NCBI RefSeq assembly: GCF_040253635.1
Contig: NZ_JBEJGX010000003.1
Location: 372,001-436,000, forward strand
Length of the DNA stretch: 64,000 nucleotides
Origin: Streptomyces sp. Edi2
GTDB lineage: Bacteria; Actinomycetota; Actinomycetes; Streptomycetales; Streptomycetaceae
Reading direction: 5' to 3'
Shown: piece by piece, positions 16,064 to 24,797 of the stretch
How positions within the stretch are numbered: the stretch's first letter is position 1
Layout of the letters: every line of letters begins with the position of its first letter
The notes under the pieces: generated by a model
The model's database searches: none
What the model saw: the letters and a program-made list of their open reading frames with translations, nothing else
Told to the model about the DNA's origin: nothing
Position numbers and translations under genes: made by a program

Positions 16064-18880
16064 ATGTCCGGACCGGCAGGTGCACCGCGGGATGCGGCAC
16101 GACTGCTGGCCACCGCGGCCGAGCGCGCTCGTGCGGGCACCGGTCGTCTGGTCCTGCTGCGCGGTGCCACCGGCACGGGCCGCACCACGGTCCTGGAGGC
16201 CGCCGCCGAGGAGGCCGCCGCCCACGGCATGCGGGTGCTGCGCGCCCGCTGCTCCGCCGGCGACTCCGCGGTCCCCTTCGCCGCACTCCTGCAACTCCAG
16301 GGCCCGGTACCCCTGTTCGCCGATCTGGTATCGGGCGGCGACGAGCAGGCGACCACCGCCGGACTGTGGCGGGTGCTGCGGTCGTACGCCGAGCAGCCGC
16401 CGCTGCTGATCACCGTGGACGATGTGCACCTGGCCGACGCGGCGTCCCGCCGCTGGCTGGCGGAGTCCGCCCGGCTCATGGACCGGCTGCCGATCGTCCT
16501 CGCGGTCACCGAGCGCAGCCAGTACGACGTCGACCCGCCCGCACAGGGCCTCGCCCACAGCCTCTCCCCCGCCCTGGTCACCACCCACACCCTGCCCCCG
16601 CTGTCCGCCGACGCGGCCGCGACGGCGGCCCGTTCGGTCTTCCCGGACGCTCACGACGCCTGGATCGAGGACTGCGTACGGGCCGGCGCGGGCAACCCCC
16701 TGCTGCTGCGCGCCCTGCTGGACGACCTCTCCGACGGCAGCCACCCGGTCGTGCCGCGCACCTCCGCGGCGCTGTACCCGGGAGCGTTCCCGGCGGCCGT
16801 GCAGTGGTGGCTGGACTGCGCCGGGCCGGCCACCGCGGAGGTGGCGCGGACCCTGGCGATCCTGGACGAGGGCTGGGACCACGAACCCTCCGCCGGCACG
16901 GGGTTCCCCGCCCTCCACATCCCCTCCCTCCTCGCCGAACTCTCCGGCGCCGACCCGGCCAGGGTCGCGGGCTGGATCACCGCGATGACCGGCCTCGGAC
17001 TGCTGCGCCCCGACCGCGTGGGCCGCGCCCGCTACGCCCACCCGCTGCTGCGGGACGCGGTGCTCACCGGCGTACCCGCGGACCGGCGGCGCGCCGCGCA
17101 CCGGACGACCGCCGAGGCGATGCTGCACCTCGGTGCCTCCAGCGAACTCGTCGCCCGTCAACTGCTGCTCACCGACGTGGTGGACGTGCCCTGGGCACCG
17201 CCGGTGCTTCAGGACGCCGCTTCGCTGGCGTTGCGTGAGGGGCACATCGAGGACGCGGTGACCTTCCTGCGCCGCGCTCTGGCCGAACCCCTCTCCGACG
17301 AGGGCAGACAACGCCGGCTGACCGAACTGGGCTCGCTGGAGTACGCGGTGCCCGGCTCCTCGGCCGCGATCCTGACGCTCACCGAGGCGATGCGGCTGCC
17401 GGGGCCGCCGCAGGAACGGGTGCGCGCCGCGGTCGCCCTGGGGACGGCGCTGACCGGCCGCGGCAGGACCCGCGCGGGGGTCGAGGTGGTGCGCTCGCTG
17501 TACGACGCGCTCGCCGACCGTCCCGACCTGGTGAGCGTCCTGCGGCAGGCGTTTTTGCAACTGTCGGAGACCGACCAGGTGGTGCGGCAGGAGGCGTACA
17601 AGCGGCTGGCCGTGGCGGCCGACCGCGCGCCGGAGTCGGTCAGCACGGCAGGTCACGCGTTCCTGGTGAAGTACGCGGTCACCGCGGGGCTGAGCTCGGC
17701 GAAGGAGGCAATGCTGCGCCTGCGCGCCCTGCTGGCGGAACCCGCCGACCTGCTGTCCGAGCCGTATCTGCTGGGGGTGGCCGCCGCGGTCGCCCAGTGG
17801 GCCGACGAACTCGACGAGGCCGAGGGGCTGGTGGAGCGCGGTCTGGCCGGGCAGCGCCCCGACGTCCTGCACCCCATGCAGGAAGCGCTGGTCAACACCC
17901 GTATGGACATCGTCGCGGCACGGGCCGACTACGCGCGGCTGCTGGCCGATCCGCCGCCCGTCGCCGCCAGCCCGACCAACGCCCACGCCCACGCGCTGTC
18001 GGCGCTCGTCCAGACGGGCCGCGTCGCCGAAGCCGAACGCCTCGCCGACGCCTTCGACTTGCGGACGGCGCCGCAGTCATGGGAGCTGATCCGGTTCCTG
18101 TACGCGCGCGGGGAGCTGCGTGCCGCGAACGGTGACCCGGCGGGAGCACTGCACAACTTCCTGGAGTGCGGGCGCCGCCAGTCGGCCCGGGAGGTGTTCA
18201 GTCCGGTCGTCACCCCGTGGCGCACGGCCGCCGCCGAGTGCCATCTGGCGCTGGGCGCCCCACGGGAGGCGGTCGCCCTGGTCGAGGAGGAACTGCGCCT
18301 GGCCCGGGTGTGGGACACCCCCCGCACGGTGGGCCGGGCTCTGCGTGTCCTCGGCACCGCGATCGGCGGGCGCCAGGGCCTGGACCTGGCGCAGAAGGCG
18401 GTGGGGCTGCTGCGGGGCGGCCCGGCAGGCCCGGAGCTCGTGGCGGCGCTGCTGGCCCTGGGCCGTCAGCTGACCGCGTCGGGCGAGTCGTCCCGCGCCC
18501 GCGACATCCTGCGGGAGGCGGCCGGGATCGCCGAACGGCTGGGCGCGATACGGCTGCGGGACCTGGCGGAGGAGGCGCTGCGGGCGAGCGGCGCGCGCCG
18601 TCCGGCGACGCGAACCGGTGCCGCCTCGCTCACCGACAGCGAACGCCGCATCGCCGAACTGGCCGCGGGGGGCCGTACCAACGCGGAGATCGCGGAGCTG
18701 CTGCATCTCGCCCGCCGCACCGTGGAGACCCATCTGACGCACAGCTACCGCAAGTTGGGCATCCGGCGGCGCAGCGCCCTGAGCCAGGCGCTGACCGGGG
18801 ACGACACGGCGGGCGGCTCGCTGACCGGCGTCCGGGACGCGCAGCGCACGTGTGACACAGACGGACGAGGAACCTCCTGA
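16064..18880 (+). CDS. Large LuxR-family (LAL-type) transcriptional regulator
   Basis: A 938-residue protein. The N-terminus carries an AAA-like ATPase with GATGTGRTTVLEAAAEE as the P-loop. The usual GK(S/T) lysine is arginine here (GRT), which may reduce nucleotide hydrolysis. The Walker B region is LLITVDDVHLADA. The long middle is helical and TPR-like. The C-terminus (about 860-925) is a LuxR/GerE helix-turn-helix (LTDSERRIAELAAGGRTNAEIAELL, RTVETHLTHSYRKLGI). A strong AAGGAGG precedes the ATG. LAL regulators often activate antibiotic or sugar-utilisation genes. No adjacent operon identifies its target. Confidence 0.92.
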   Translation: MSGPAGAPRDAARLLATAAERARAGTGRLVLLRGATGTGRTTVLEAAAEEAAAHGMRVLRARCSAGDSAVPFAALLQLQGPVPLFADLVSGGDEQATTAGLWRVLRSYAEQPPLLITVDDVHLADAASRRWLAESARLMDRLPIVLAVTERSQYDVDPPAQGLAHSLSPALVTTHTLPPLSADAAATAARSVFPDAHDAWIEDCVRAGAGNPLLLRALLDDLSDGSHPVVPRTSAALYPGAFPAAVQWWLDCAGPATAEVARTLAILDEGWDHEPSAGTGFPALHIPSLLAELSGADPARVAGWITAMTGLGLLRPDRVGRARYAHPLLRDAVLTGVPADRRRAAHRTTAEAMLHLGASSELVARQLLLTDVVDVPWAPPVLQDAASLALREGHIEDAVTFLRRALAEPLSDEGRQRRLTELGSLEYAVPGSSAAILTLTEAMRLPGPPQERVRAAVALGTALTGRGRTRAGVEVVRSLYDALADRPDLVSVLRQAFLQLSETDQVVRQEAYKRLAVAADRAPESVSTAGHAFLVKYAVTAGLSSAKEAMLRLRALLAEPADLLSEPYLLGVAAAVAQWADELDEAEGLVERGLAGQRPDVLHPMQEALVNTRMDIVAARADYARLLADPPPVAASPTNAHAHALSALVQTGRVAEAERLADAFDLRTAPQSWELIRFLYARGELRAANGDPAGALHNFLECGRRQSAREVFSPVVTPWRTAAAECHLALGAPREAVALVEEELRLARVWDTPRTVGRALRVLGTAIGGRQGLDLAQKAVGLLRGGPAGPELVAALLALGRQLTASGESSRARDILREAAGIAERLGAIRLRDLAEEALRASGARRPATRTGAASLTDSERRIAELAAGGRTNAEIAELLHLARRTVETHLTHSYRKLGIRRRSALSQALTGDDTAGGSLTGVRDAQRTCDTDGRGTS

Positions 18881-18884
18881 GTGA

Positions 18885-18931
18885 GGGCCGAGGCGTGCGC
18901 GCCACGTCCGGTGGCGCGCACACCTCGGCCC
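18885..18931. terminator. Bidirectional hairpin terminator
   Basis: An inverted repeat with 21-base arms (GGGCCGAGG...GCGCCAC paired with its near-perfect complement, one mismatch) and a 4-base loop lies right after the LuxR stop, between two convergent reading frames. Stability and position fit a transcription terminator, although no U-tract follows, as is common in Streptomyces. Confidence 0.75.
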
Positions 18932-18942
18932 GTCAAGGACGG

Positions 18943-19325
18943 TCAGAACAGATCGCGGTACTGAGCGATGCGCTCGCTGCGCGCAGCTCGTCAAGGGCCG
19001 CCAGGACGTAGCCGGCGAGTTCGTCCTTGCCGTCGCGGTCGCCCTCGGACCAGTGGGCGAACCCGCGCTTGAAGGCGAGGACGCCCAGCTCGCTCGCGAG
19101 GGCCGCGGTGGGGTCGGGCAGGCCGCGGGCGCCCAGGGCGGCCGTCATCGCGGCGGCGAGGCTGACGGTCTTGAGGGCGTCACGCTCCTGCAGCTCGGCG
19201 CAGGCCGCGATGGCCGCCTTCACGCGCGGGGCGAGCTCGCGGTTCATGGGGCCCATCGCGCTCGACGCGCGCTCAAGACCGGCGGCGACCGCCTCGAGCG
19301 GGGTGGCGCGGCCGGGGGCCTCGGC
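18943..19325 (-). pseudogene. TetR-family regulator, C-terminal fragment with 3' frameshift
   Basis: The minus-strand frame encodes a TetR/AcrR ligand-binding C-terminus (LEAVAAGLERASSAMGP, RVKAAIAACAELQERDALK, LASELGVLAFKRGFAHWSEGD) with no N-terminal helix-turn-helix. Near 18975-18985 the frame is broken by one missing base. The alternative frame finishes IAQYRDLF followed by a stop at 18943, a typical TetR ending, whereas the original frame reads ASLSTAICSDRP. The 5' end fuses directly to an NmrA-like fragment on the other strand, so the DNA-binding half has been deleted. Confidence 0.75.
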
Positions 19326-19338
19326 GATCCCCTCGGGC

Positions 19339-20130
19339 CTGCTGGCCGCCGGTGAGCAGGTCAGAGCAGTCAGCAGAACCCCAGCCGCGGGCTCGACGCC
19401 CAAGTGGGAAGCAGTCACCGCCGACCTGGAGCGCCCCGAGACGCTGCCCGCAGCACTCGACGGTGCCGACAAGGTGTTCCTCTACGGAATGCTCAACCCC
19501 CAGAGGCCCTACGACATCGACAAGGTCGCTGCGGCGGCCACGGCCGCGGGGATCCGGCAGGTGGTTCTGCTCTCGTCGGTGTCGGTCCTGATCCCCGACG
19601 CCGACCACCCGGTCCCTCGCCTGAACCGCACCATCGAGCAGGCCATCCAACGGTCCGGCATGGACTGGACGTTCCTCAGGCCGGGGACATTCGCGACCAA
19701 CACCCGCACCTGGTGGGCCGAATCGATCCGCACCGGCAACGTCGTGCGCCTTCCCTATCCACTCGCACAGTCGGCGCCGGTGCACGAGAAAGACATCGCG
19801 GCGCTTGCGGTGACCACCCTGACCGAACCGGGCCACTCGCACCAGGCGTACACCCTCTACGGAGCCGAGTCCCTGACCCTGCAACAGCAGATCGAGCACA
19901 TCGGCGAGGCCCTCGGCCGCCGCATCCGGATCGAACACGTCTCCGACGAGCAGGCTCGCGCGGAAGTGGGCAGAACAATGCATCCGGTCATGGCCGAGGC
20001 AATCGTGAGTCAGTGGGCCGCCGCCAACGGTGTCCCGGTCCCGACCTCCGCCATCACCGAAAAGATCACCGGCACGCCGGCGCACACCTACGCCCAGTGG
20101 GCCGTCGACCACTCCGACGACTTCCGCTGA
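19339..20130 (+). pseudogene. NmrA/SDR-type NAD(P)-binding protein lacking its N-terminus
   Basis: From about 19339 the plus strand encodes LLAAGEQVRAVSRTPA, VTADLERPETLPAALDGADKV, VVLLSSVSV, LRPGTFATNTRTWW and VHEKDIAALAVTTL. These are the expected order of motifs in NmrA-like NAD(P)H-binding (atypical short-chain dehydrogenase) proteins, ending at 20130. The first roughly 25 residues, including the GxxGxxG dinucleotide-binding loop, are missing. The ORF instead continues upstream through antisense TetR sequence. TetR/NmrA divergent pairs are common, so one deletion probably removed both 5' ends and the shared promoter. Probably non-functional. Confidence 0.75.
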
Positions 20131-20337
20131 GCTCGTCGCTGGCCTGCGGCATCGGGGGCGACCCCGGCCGGTCGTGAGGAACAGCCTTGCGCTGATCCTT
20201 CTCCTGAGGTCCAACCAAGGTGACTGTAAAGCCCGCCGTGGAATGTCCTCGTAGCCCGTCAGCGGCGCCACCGAACGGCCGGGTCGCGCCCGGCGAGGTG
20301 CTGGGCGACCCCGAGTCGCACTGAAGCGCGGTGGAAC

Positions 20338-20378
20338 GAGGGGCGGGTGAGCGGCCTCCGGCAGCTCACCCGCCCCTC
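20338..20378. terminator. Perfect 15-bp hairpin
   Basis: GAGGGGCGGGTGAGC at 20338-20352 and its exact reverse complement at 20364-20378 enclose an 11-base loop. It lies about 210 bases after the NmrA-like stop. It is a probable factor-independent terminator or mRNA-stabilising stem. Confidence 0.7.
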
Positions 20379-20429
20379 ACCTGTTCATGTCCGCAGCTCA
20401 ACACGCAGAACGTGACAGGGAACGCACCT

Positions 20430-20790
20430 GGCCCGACGGGACTCCCACGCCATCCACGAATCCCAGACCCTGCGCATCGAGCGTATCCACGGCGTCCCCG
20501 CCCACGAGAGCGCCTGGATCGTCGCCGCGTACGAGACGCCCGTCTCGGAGCACATGTGGCATCTCACCGTGACTGGTGCAACACCTGCCCCGTGCTGCAG
20601 GAGCTGCTGGACCACCTCGCCGGTGATGGACGGGACATAGCCGCCGGCAGTGCCTTGGACGAGAAGTCCGTCACCGCCGCAACCAGGCCACTCGTGGAAG
20701 CTGACTGGAAGCACGGCATCGACGATCGCTGGATGCGCTGGACGAACCTGTCCGAGGACGCGGGAGTTACCACCCTGTGTTCACAGCGCA
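20430..20790 (+). pseudogene. DUF317-like protein remnant, frameshifted
   Basis: One plus-strand frame reads SHAIHESQTLRIERIHGVPAHE, then WIVAAYETPVSEHMWHLT and ATPAP. At about 20590 a single missing base shifts the frame, and homology continues as VLQELLDHLAGDGRDI, ATRPLVEADWKHGIDDRWMRW and SEDAGVT. This layout resembles repeated DUF317-type proteins common on Streptomyces integrative elements and plasmids. There is no intact start, and the end is lost near 20790. It is probably debris of a mobile element. Confidence 0.45.
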
Positions 20791-20831
20791 CTTGACCCCG
20801 AACCGGCCGGGTGCCTCCATAACAACAGAGC

Positions 20832-22436
20832 CTATGGCGTGGCCAAGGCGCCACTCGTCCACGCGGCGCGCAGCGCCTTCTTGTCCACCTTGCCGACCTT
20901 GGTCGTCGGCAGCTGGTCAAGCAGCACCGTCTTCCGGGGCATGTACAGCTCTCCCAGCTCGGCGGTCACCGCCGCGCCGACCGCCTCCGGGTCGATCTCG
21001 ACACCCTCGGCCGTGGCAAGGAAGATCTGTACGGCCTCCCCGCACTCCTCGTCCGGCACACCCAGCGCCGCCGCATTGCGCACACCGGGCAGCGTGAGCA
21101 GGAAGTCCTCCAGGACTCTGGAGTAGACGTTGTCGCTGGTGCTGCCGGTGACGATGATGTCCTTGGCCCGGTCGACGAGATAGAGGTAGCCCTCGGCGTC
21201 GAGGTAGCCCAGGTCGCCGGTGCGCAGCCAGCCGTCCTGCAGCGCCGCCGCGGTGCGCTCCGGGTCCTCGTAGTAGCCGAGCATCACCGCGTTGCCCCGG
21301 ACACACACCTCGCCGACCTGCCGGACGGGCAACGCCGCAGTGCTGTCCTCGGCACGGATCTCGATCTCGGTGTCGGATATCGCGCGACCGCAGCTGCGCC
21401 AGAGCTCGGGGCGCAGGGCACACTCCGAAGCGAGCTCCTCCGCGCCGAACGCGGCGATGCCGAGCGCCTCCGACTGCCCGTAGCCCTGGCCGAGCACCGG
21501 CCCGAAGACCTCGACCGCCTGCTGCAGTCGACTGGGCGACGTGGCCGCGCCGCCCACGGCGATCTGCCGCAGCGCGGGCAGGACGCCCGGCTTGCACTCC
21601 GGATGGTCGAGCACCGCGTACATCATGGGCGGCACGAACATGGTGGCGGTGATCCGCTCCTCGCGCAGCACCGTCAGCGCCGCGCCCGCTTCGAACTCGG
21701 GCAGCACGACCAGGGCGGACCCCGTCACCAGGGCCTGGATCGAGGTGAGATGACCGCTGCCGTGCGTGAGCAGCGTGGCGGCGAGCACCCTGTCCGTGCT
21801 CGGGTCCATGGTCGGGAAGAACGCGGGGCCGGAGTCCTCCGCGGCGTCCGTCACCAGGTCGACCAGCATGTCGTAGAGCCGGTGGGTGTGCGCGGCAAGC
21901 TTGGGGCGGCCCAGGGTTCCGCCGGTGTAGAGGACGGTGACGGCCTCGTCCGCTCCCGGGGCGGGCACACCGTCGGGGCGCGCGTCCGGGCAGTCGGCCG
22001 CCAGGGCCAGCAGGTCCGCGCACCGCTGCTCACAAGGACCGAGGCTGAGCAGTGCGGGGGCGTGGACGCTGCGGCCGGCCGCATCGGCGGCCCGTTCCGC
22101 GAAGAGCGGGTCGGTGACCACGGCGCGCGCTCGGGACTGCTCGACGAGCGCGGCGAGCTCGCCGGGCCCCGGCTCGGGCGGCAAGAAGACGACGCGGCAG
22201 CCGATGAGATGGACGGCGAGCTGAACGAGGACCGAGTCGACACGGTTGGCCAGAAAAAGCCCCACCCCGTCGCCGGGCGCGAGCCCCTGCCCCCGCAGCG
22301 CATGCCCCAGCCTGAACAGCTGCCGCCGGGCTTCCCCTCTGGTCAGCCGCTGCCTCCCCTGGACGAGCGCCTCGGCGTCCTCGTCCTTGTTCCAGTGCTC
22401 CAGAATGCGGTCCACGTACGTCCGCGGCTCGGACAT
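20832..22436 (-). CDS. AMP-dependent acyl/aryl-CoA synthetase or acyl-AMP ligase
   Basis: About 534 residues from the ATG at 22436 (MSEPRTYVDRILEHW). A TTG further upstream is possible, and the spacing from the nearby AGGAA to the ATG is unusually short. The ANL-superfamily motifs are in order: phosphate loop VLYTGGTLGRPK near residue 170, GQGYGQSEALG, LRTGDLGYLD, and the C-terminal catalytic lysine region TTKVGKVDKK. The phosphate loop departs from the usual YTSGTTGxPK (Ser to Gly, Thr to Leu). Such enzymes adenylate carboxylic acids and load CoA or a carrier protein. No carrier or partner gene is adjacent, so the substrate is unknown. Confidence 0.88.
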   Translation of the reverse strand: MSEPRTYVDRILEHWNKDEDAEALVQGRQRLTRGEARRQLFRLGHALRGQGLAPGDGVGLFLANRVDSVLVQLAVHLIGCRVVFLPPEPGPGELAALVEQSRARAVVTDPLFAERAADAAGRSVHAPALLSLGPCEQRCADLLALAADCPDARPDGVPAPGADEAVTVLYTGGTLGRPKLAAHTHRLYDMLVDLVTDAAEDSGPAFFPTMDPSTDRVLAATLLTHGSGHLTSIQALVTGSALVVLPEFEAGAALTVLREERITATMFVPPMMYAVLDHPECKPGVLPALRQIAVGGAATSPSRLQQAVEVFGPVLGQGYGQSEALGIAAFGAEELASECALRPELWRSCGRAISDTEIEIRAEDSTAALPVRQVGEVCVRGNAVMLGYYEDPERTAAALQDGWLRTGDLGYLDAEGYLYLVDRAKDIIVTGSTSDNVYSRVLEDFLLTLPGVRNAAALGVPDEECGEAVQIFLATAEGVEIDPEAVGAAVTAELGELYMPRKTVLLDQLPTTKVGKVDKKALRAAWTSGALATP

Positions 22437-22808
22437 TTCCTGTGCGTTAACGATCACCAACACATGCAAACATGCCGCTCAGCGGCCTTGACCTCACGGG
22501 GGGCCACCTTCGGCCATCGCCCGGCGGAGTATCATCCCCGCGATGCAAATTGAGTATTCGCAGGTCAGTTGAGCGTCTGAGAGAGCGCACCGGACGCCCG
22601 TCATCATGGCGGGGTATCGCTCCCCGTGGTGTGGTCCCAGCAGGCCCTTGCACGGAGAGCCCCGGACCGACAGCAAGGTTGGCCCGACGCACCGCGTGAA
22701 CCACAGGCCCATACGGACCGGGGGCATTCCCTGTGCACCGGGCGCGACGTCCGGGTCCCTCAGCCCCTTTATCCCGTAGCTGAACCGCGCTGAACGCGCC
22801 ACCGTTCG
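22437..22808. other. Intergenic stretch between AMP ligase and cyclophilin genes
   Basis: These 372 bases lie between the start of the AMP-ligase gene and the stop of the cyclophilin gene, both on the minus strand. Overlapping short frames show no recognisable similarity. It presumably carries the AMP-ligase promoter. No clear -10/-35 pair or operator was found. Confidence 0.5.
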
Positions 22809-23531
22809 TCAGGGCAGGCAGGACGGCCGGACGCTGAGCAGTTCGGTCCGCAGCACGGGCGTGCCGTCGACCGGCGCCGGGTCCTGCGCAGTTGCTTCGA
22901 TACCGCCAGCAGCGATCTTGTCGAGAGTCTTCAGGCCGGCGGCACCGACCGTGCCGAACACCGTGTAGTTCGGTCGCAGCGCGGAGTCGCCGTAGACGAC
23001 GAAGAATTGCGAACCGTTCGTGTTCGGCCCGGCGTTGGCCATCGCCAGCAAGCCGCGCCCGTAAAGGCGACGGACGCCGGTCGGGTCGCTCGGTGCCGGC
23101 GGCAGGTCCACCGGCAGCTCGTCCTTGTACTTGTACCCCGGCCCGCCCTCGCCAGTACTGGTCGGGTCGCCACACTGCAGGACCTTCAGCGTCGGATACG
23201 CCGTCAGCCGATGGCACACCGTACGGTCGTAGAACCGGTGCCGCGCCAGGTATACGAAGCTCTGGACCGTGCACGGCGCCTTCGCCCGGTCCAGACGCAG
23301 CGGGAGCGGGCCCTGGCTGGTCCGGACAGCCATACCGACCGTGCCGTGACGGGGGGTGTGCCGCGGATCGGGCGGCAGGGGAACCCGCCGCGCCGCCGGC
23401 TCGTCCGGGGTCTGGGTATACCGGCAAGGACCGTGCGTGGTGCGCGGCGGGGCGCCGGAAGCAGAGGCAACACTGCCCCAGGACACGACCAGCGCCGCCG
23501 CAGCCAATGCGGTCATGAGAGTTCGCCTCAT
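22809..23531 (-). CDS. Secreted cyclophilin-type peptidyl-prolyl cis-trans isomerase
   Basis: About 240 residues from the ATG at 23531. The start MRRTLMTALAAAALVV with an ASASGAPP cleavage region is a Sec signal peptide, so the protein acts outside the membrane. The cyclophilin domain follows: VQSFVYLARHRFYDRTVCHRL, LQCGDPTSTGEGGPGY, GLLAMANAGPNTNGSQFFV and YTVFGTV. It catalyses proline isomerisation in exported proteins. The active-site FHR pattern reads CHR. A longer upstream frame exists but would hide the signal peptide. Confidence 0.9.
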   Translation of the reverse strand: MRRTLMTALAAAALVVSWGSVASASGAPPRTTHGPCRYTQTPDEPAARRVPLPPDPRHTPRHGTVGMAVRTSQGPLPLRLDRAKAPCTVQSFVYLARHRFYDRTVCHRLTAYPTLKVLQCGDPTSTGEGGPGYKYKDELPVDLPPAPSDPTGVRRLYGRGLLAMANAGPNTNGSQFFVVYGDSALRPNYTVFGTVGAAGLKTLDKIAAGGIEATAQDPAPVDGTPVLRTELLSVRPSCLP

Positions 23532-23577
23532 CCTGCACACTCTCCAAAAGATCGCCAGATTTCGGAGCGGTCGCAGT

Positions 23578-23922
23578 CTAAAGCGCGGCCCGGCGGGCGA
23601 GAAGCCGCCCGCCAGCCACATCAGTCTCCCAGCCGTCGGCCTGCGGCCGCAGGCCACTTCGGATGTGGCACAGCGCCGACTGGCATAAGGTCCGCCACGT
23701 GTGATCGCGCTGGGCAAGGGCCCAGAATGGTGACGACGGGTAGCTGGCGCCTCCGTCGAAGCACGGCTCGCAGTTGTCCTCGCACAGGTCCTGATAGACA
23801 CCCAGCTGGATTTCCTGGTGCACTAGGGCGCCCGGCGCCGTTAAGCCGTCCCCACCTGCCGGACAACGACGCCCCCTGTCCCGGCCCACGGTGGCCACTT
23901 CGAGGAACCAATCGTCGAGCAT
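23578..23922 (-). other. Possible decayed coding remnant, unrecognised
   Basis: A minus-strand frame from about 23922 (MLDDWFLEVATVGRDRG) keeps strong G/C third positions and a protein-like composition (VYQDLCEDNCEPCFDGGASYPSS, FWALAQRDHTWRTLCQ). I recognise no family and see no good ribosome-binding site. It lies in a zone of truncated genes and is most likely a fragment. Confidence 0.25.
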
Positions 23923-23974
23923 TACCGAGGCAAGCTGACCTGCGTTAACGTCCCAACCCCCGATACCGCTTTCC

Positions 23975-24118
23975 TCAGAACTTCGCAGGTGCGAGGTTGT
24001 GCGTCCCGTCCGCCGAAGTGGTCGACACCCAGGCGATCGGTCGCGGCACAACCACCGCGGTCAGGAGCTTGTAGAACTCGTTGCGGGACATGGCAGCGGG
24101 ATCAAAGTCGGTACGCAT
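23975..24118 (-). pseudogene. Flavin reductase-like protein, N-terminal stub
   Basis: The frame from ATG 24118 reads MRTDFDPAAMSRNEFYKLL, then VVVPRPIAWVSTTSADGTHNLAP. This is the conserved N-terminus of the FMN-binding split-barrel flavin reductase family. It stops after AKF at residue 47, whereas family members run to about 190-220 residues. The rest is absent, so the gene is truncated. Confidence 0.6.
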
Positions 24119-24322
24119 GGTGATCAGTATCCAGGAGGCGGCCGCGGCCCCTACAGCGGATCCACGGCACCACCGAACCCCTGAGTTCGGCGGAAAGTAC
24201 CCGGTATCGGAGCCGACGAGCACCAGGAGCCGACACCATGACGACAGCCGTGACTGTCTGGGAGGACTTCGACGTCCCCGCGCACACCCGTGGGGGCCAG
24301 GTCACCCTCAACCTCTACCATC

Positions 24323-24412
24323 GACTGGATGGTCCTGCGTCCCGAGTTCCGCCAGCTGCTCGCTGACCTCGCCCATGGCGTCATCGCCGGAGTCATCTTC
24401 CTGGAGCGGTGA
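24323..24412 (+). pseudogene. Serine recombinase (resolvase domain) remnant
   Basis: The plus-strand frame WMVLRPEFRQLLADLAHGVIAGVIFLER matches the RP-x-F-x-x-L-L-x-D-L-x-x-G-x-I-x-G-V segment just after the catalytic N-terminus of large serine integrases. It ends in a stop at 24410-24412. A shifted frame continues DDLPARAVDDP, as expected for the following helix, so it is frameshifted as well as truncated. A separate frame with a strong AGGAG site starts at 24238 (MTTAVTVWEDFDVPAHTRGG) but has no match I recognise. Together with the DUF317-like fragment it suggests remains of an integrative element. Confidence 0.45.
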
Positions 24413-24589
24413 CGACCTGCCGGCTCGCGCCGTTGATGATCCCGACGGCCGCGGTGACGAAGACGCCCGCCAGGGCGCAGGACAGGCTCGTCCACAGCGC
24501 CGTAGACACCGGGAGCCGAGGGCGGGCAGTGAGATCAGTGCGACTCTGTGCTCAGGTTCGACCTCGGTGCTGACCGGGTTGCGCTCCAT
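24393..24589 (-). other. Possible frameshifted small membrane-protein remnant
   Basis: The minus strand starts MERNPVSTEVEPEHRVALISL and, after a shift near 24512, gives a hydrophobic stretch TALWTSLSCALAG followed by VFVTAAVGIINGASRQVV, ending at 24393. It overlaps the serine recombinase remnant on the other strand. It may be a fragment of a small membrane protein, but support is weak. Confidence 0.2.
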
Positions 24590-24797
24590 CCGGCTCGGCA
24601 GGTCGGTGAGAAGACGCCGATGTCCCAGACCCGTCCTCCAGACGGGTGCCGACGATTTCGGCCACGTCAGACACGTCGGCCTGCTCGTCCGCCACCAGGG
24701 GCGCCGTCACGTTGTCCGCCCGCCGCCGGATGCCCCTGGCGATGCGGCGGCACCCGTTTGGCACCACGCCGCGCCTGCGGGCCGGGGCACCCCTAGC

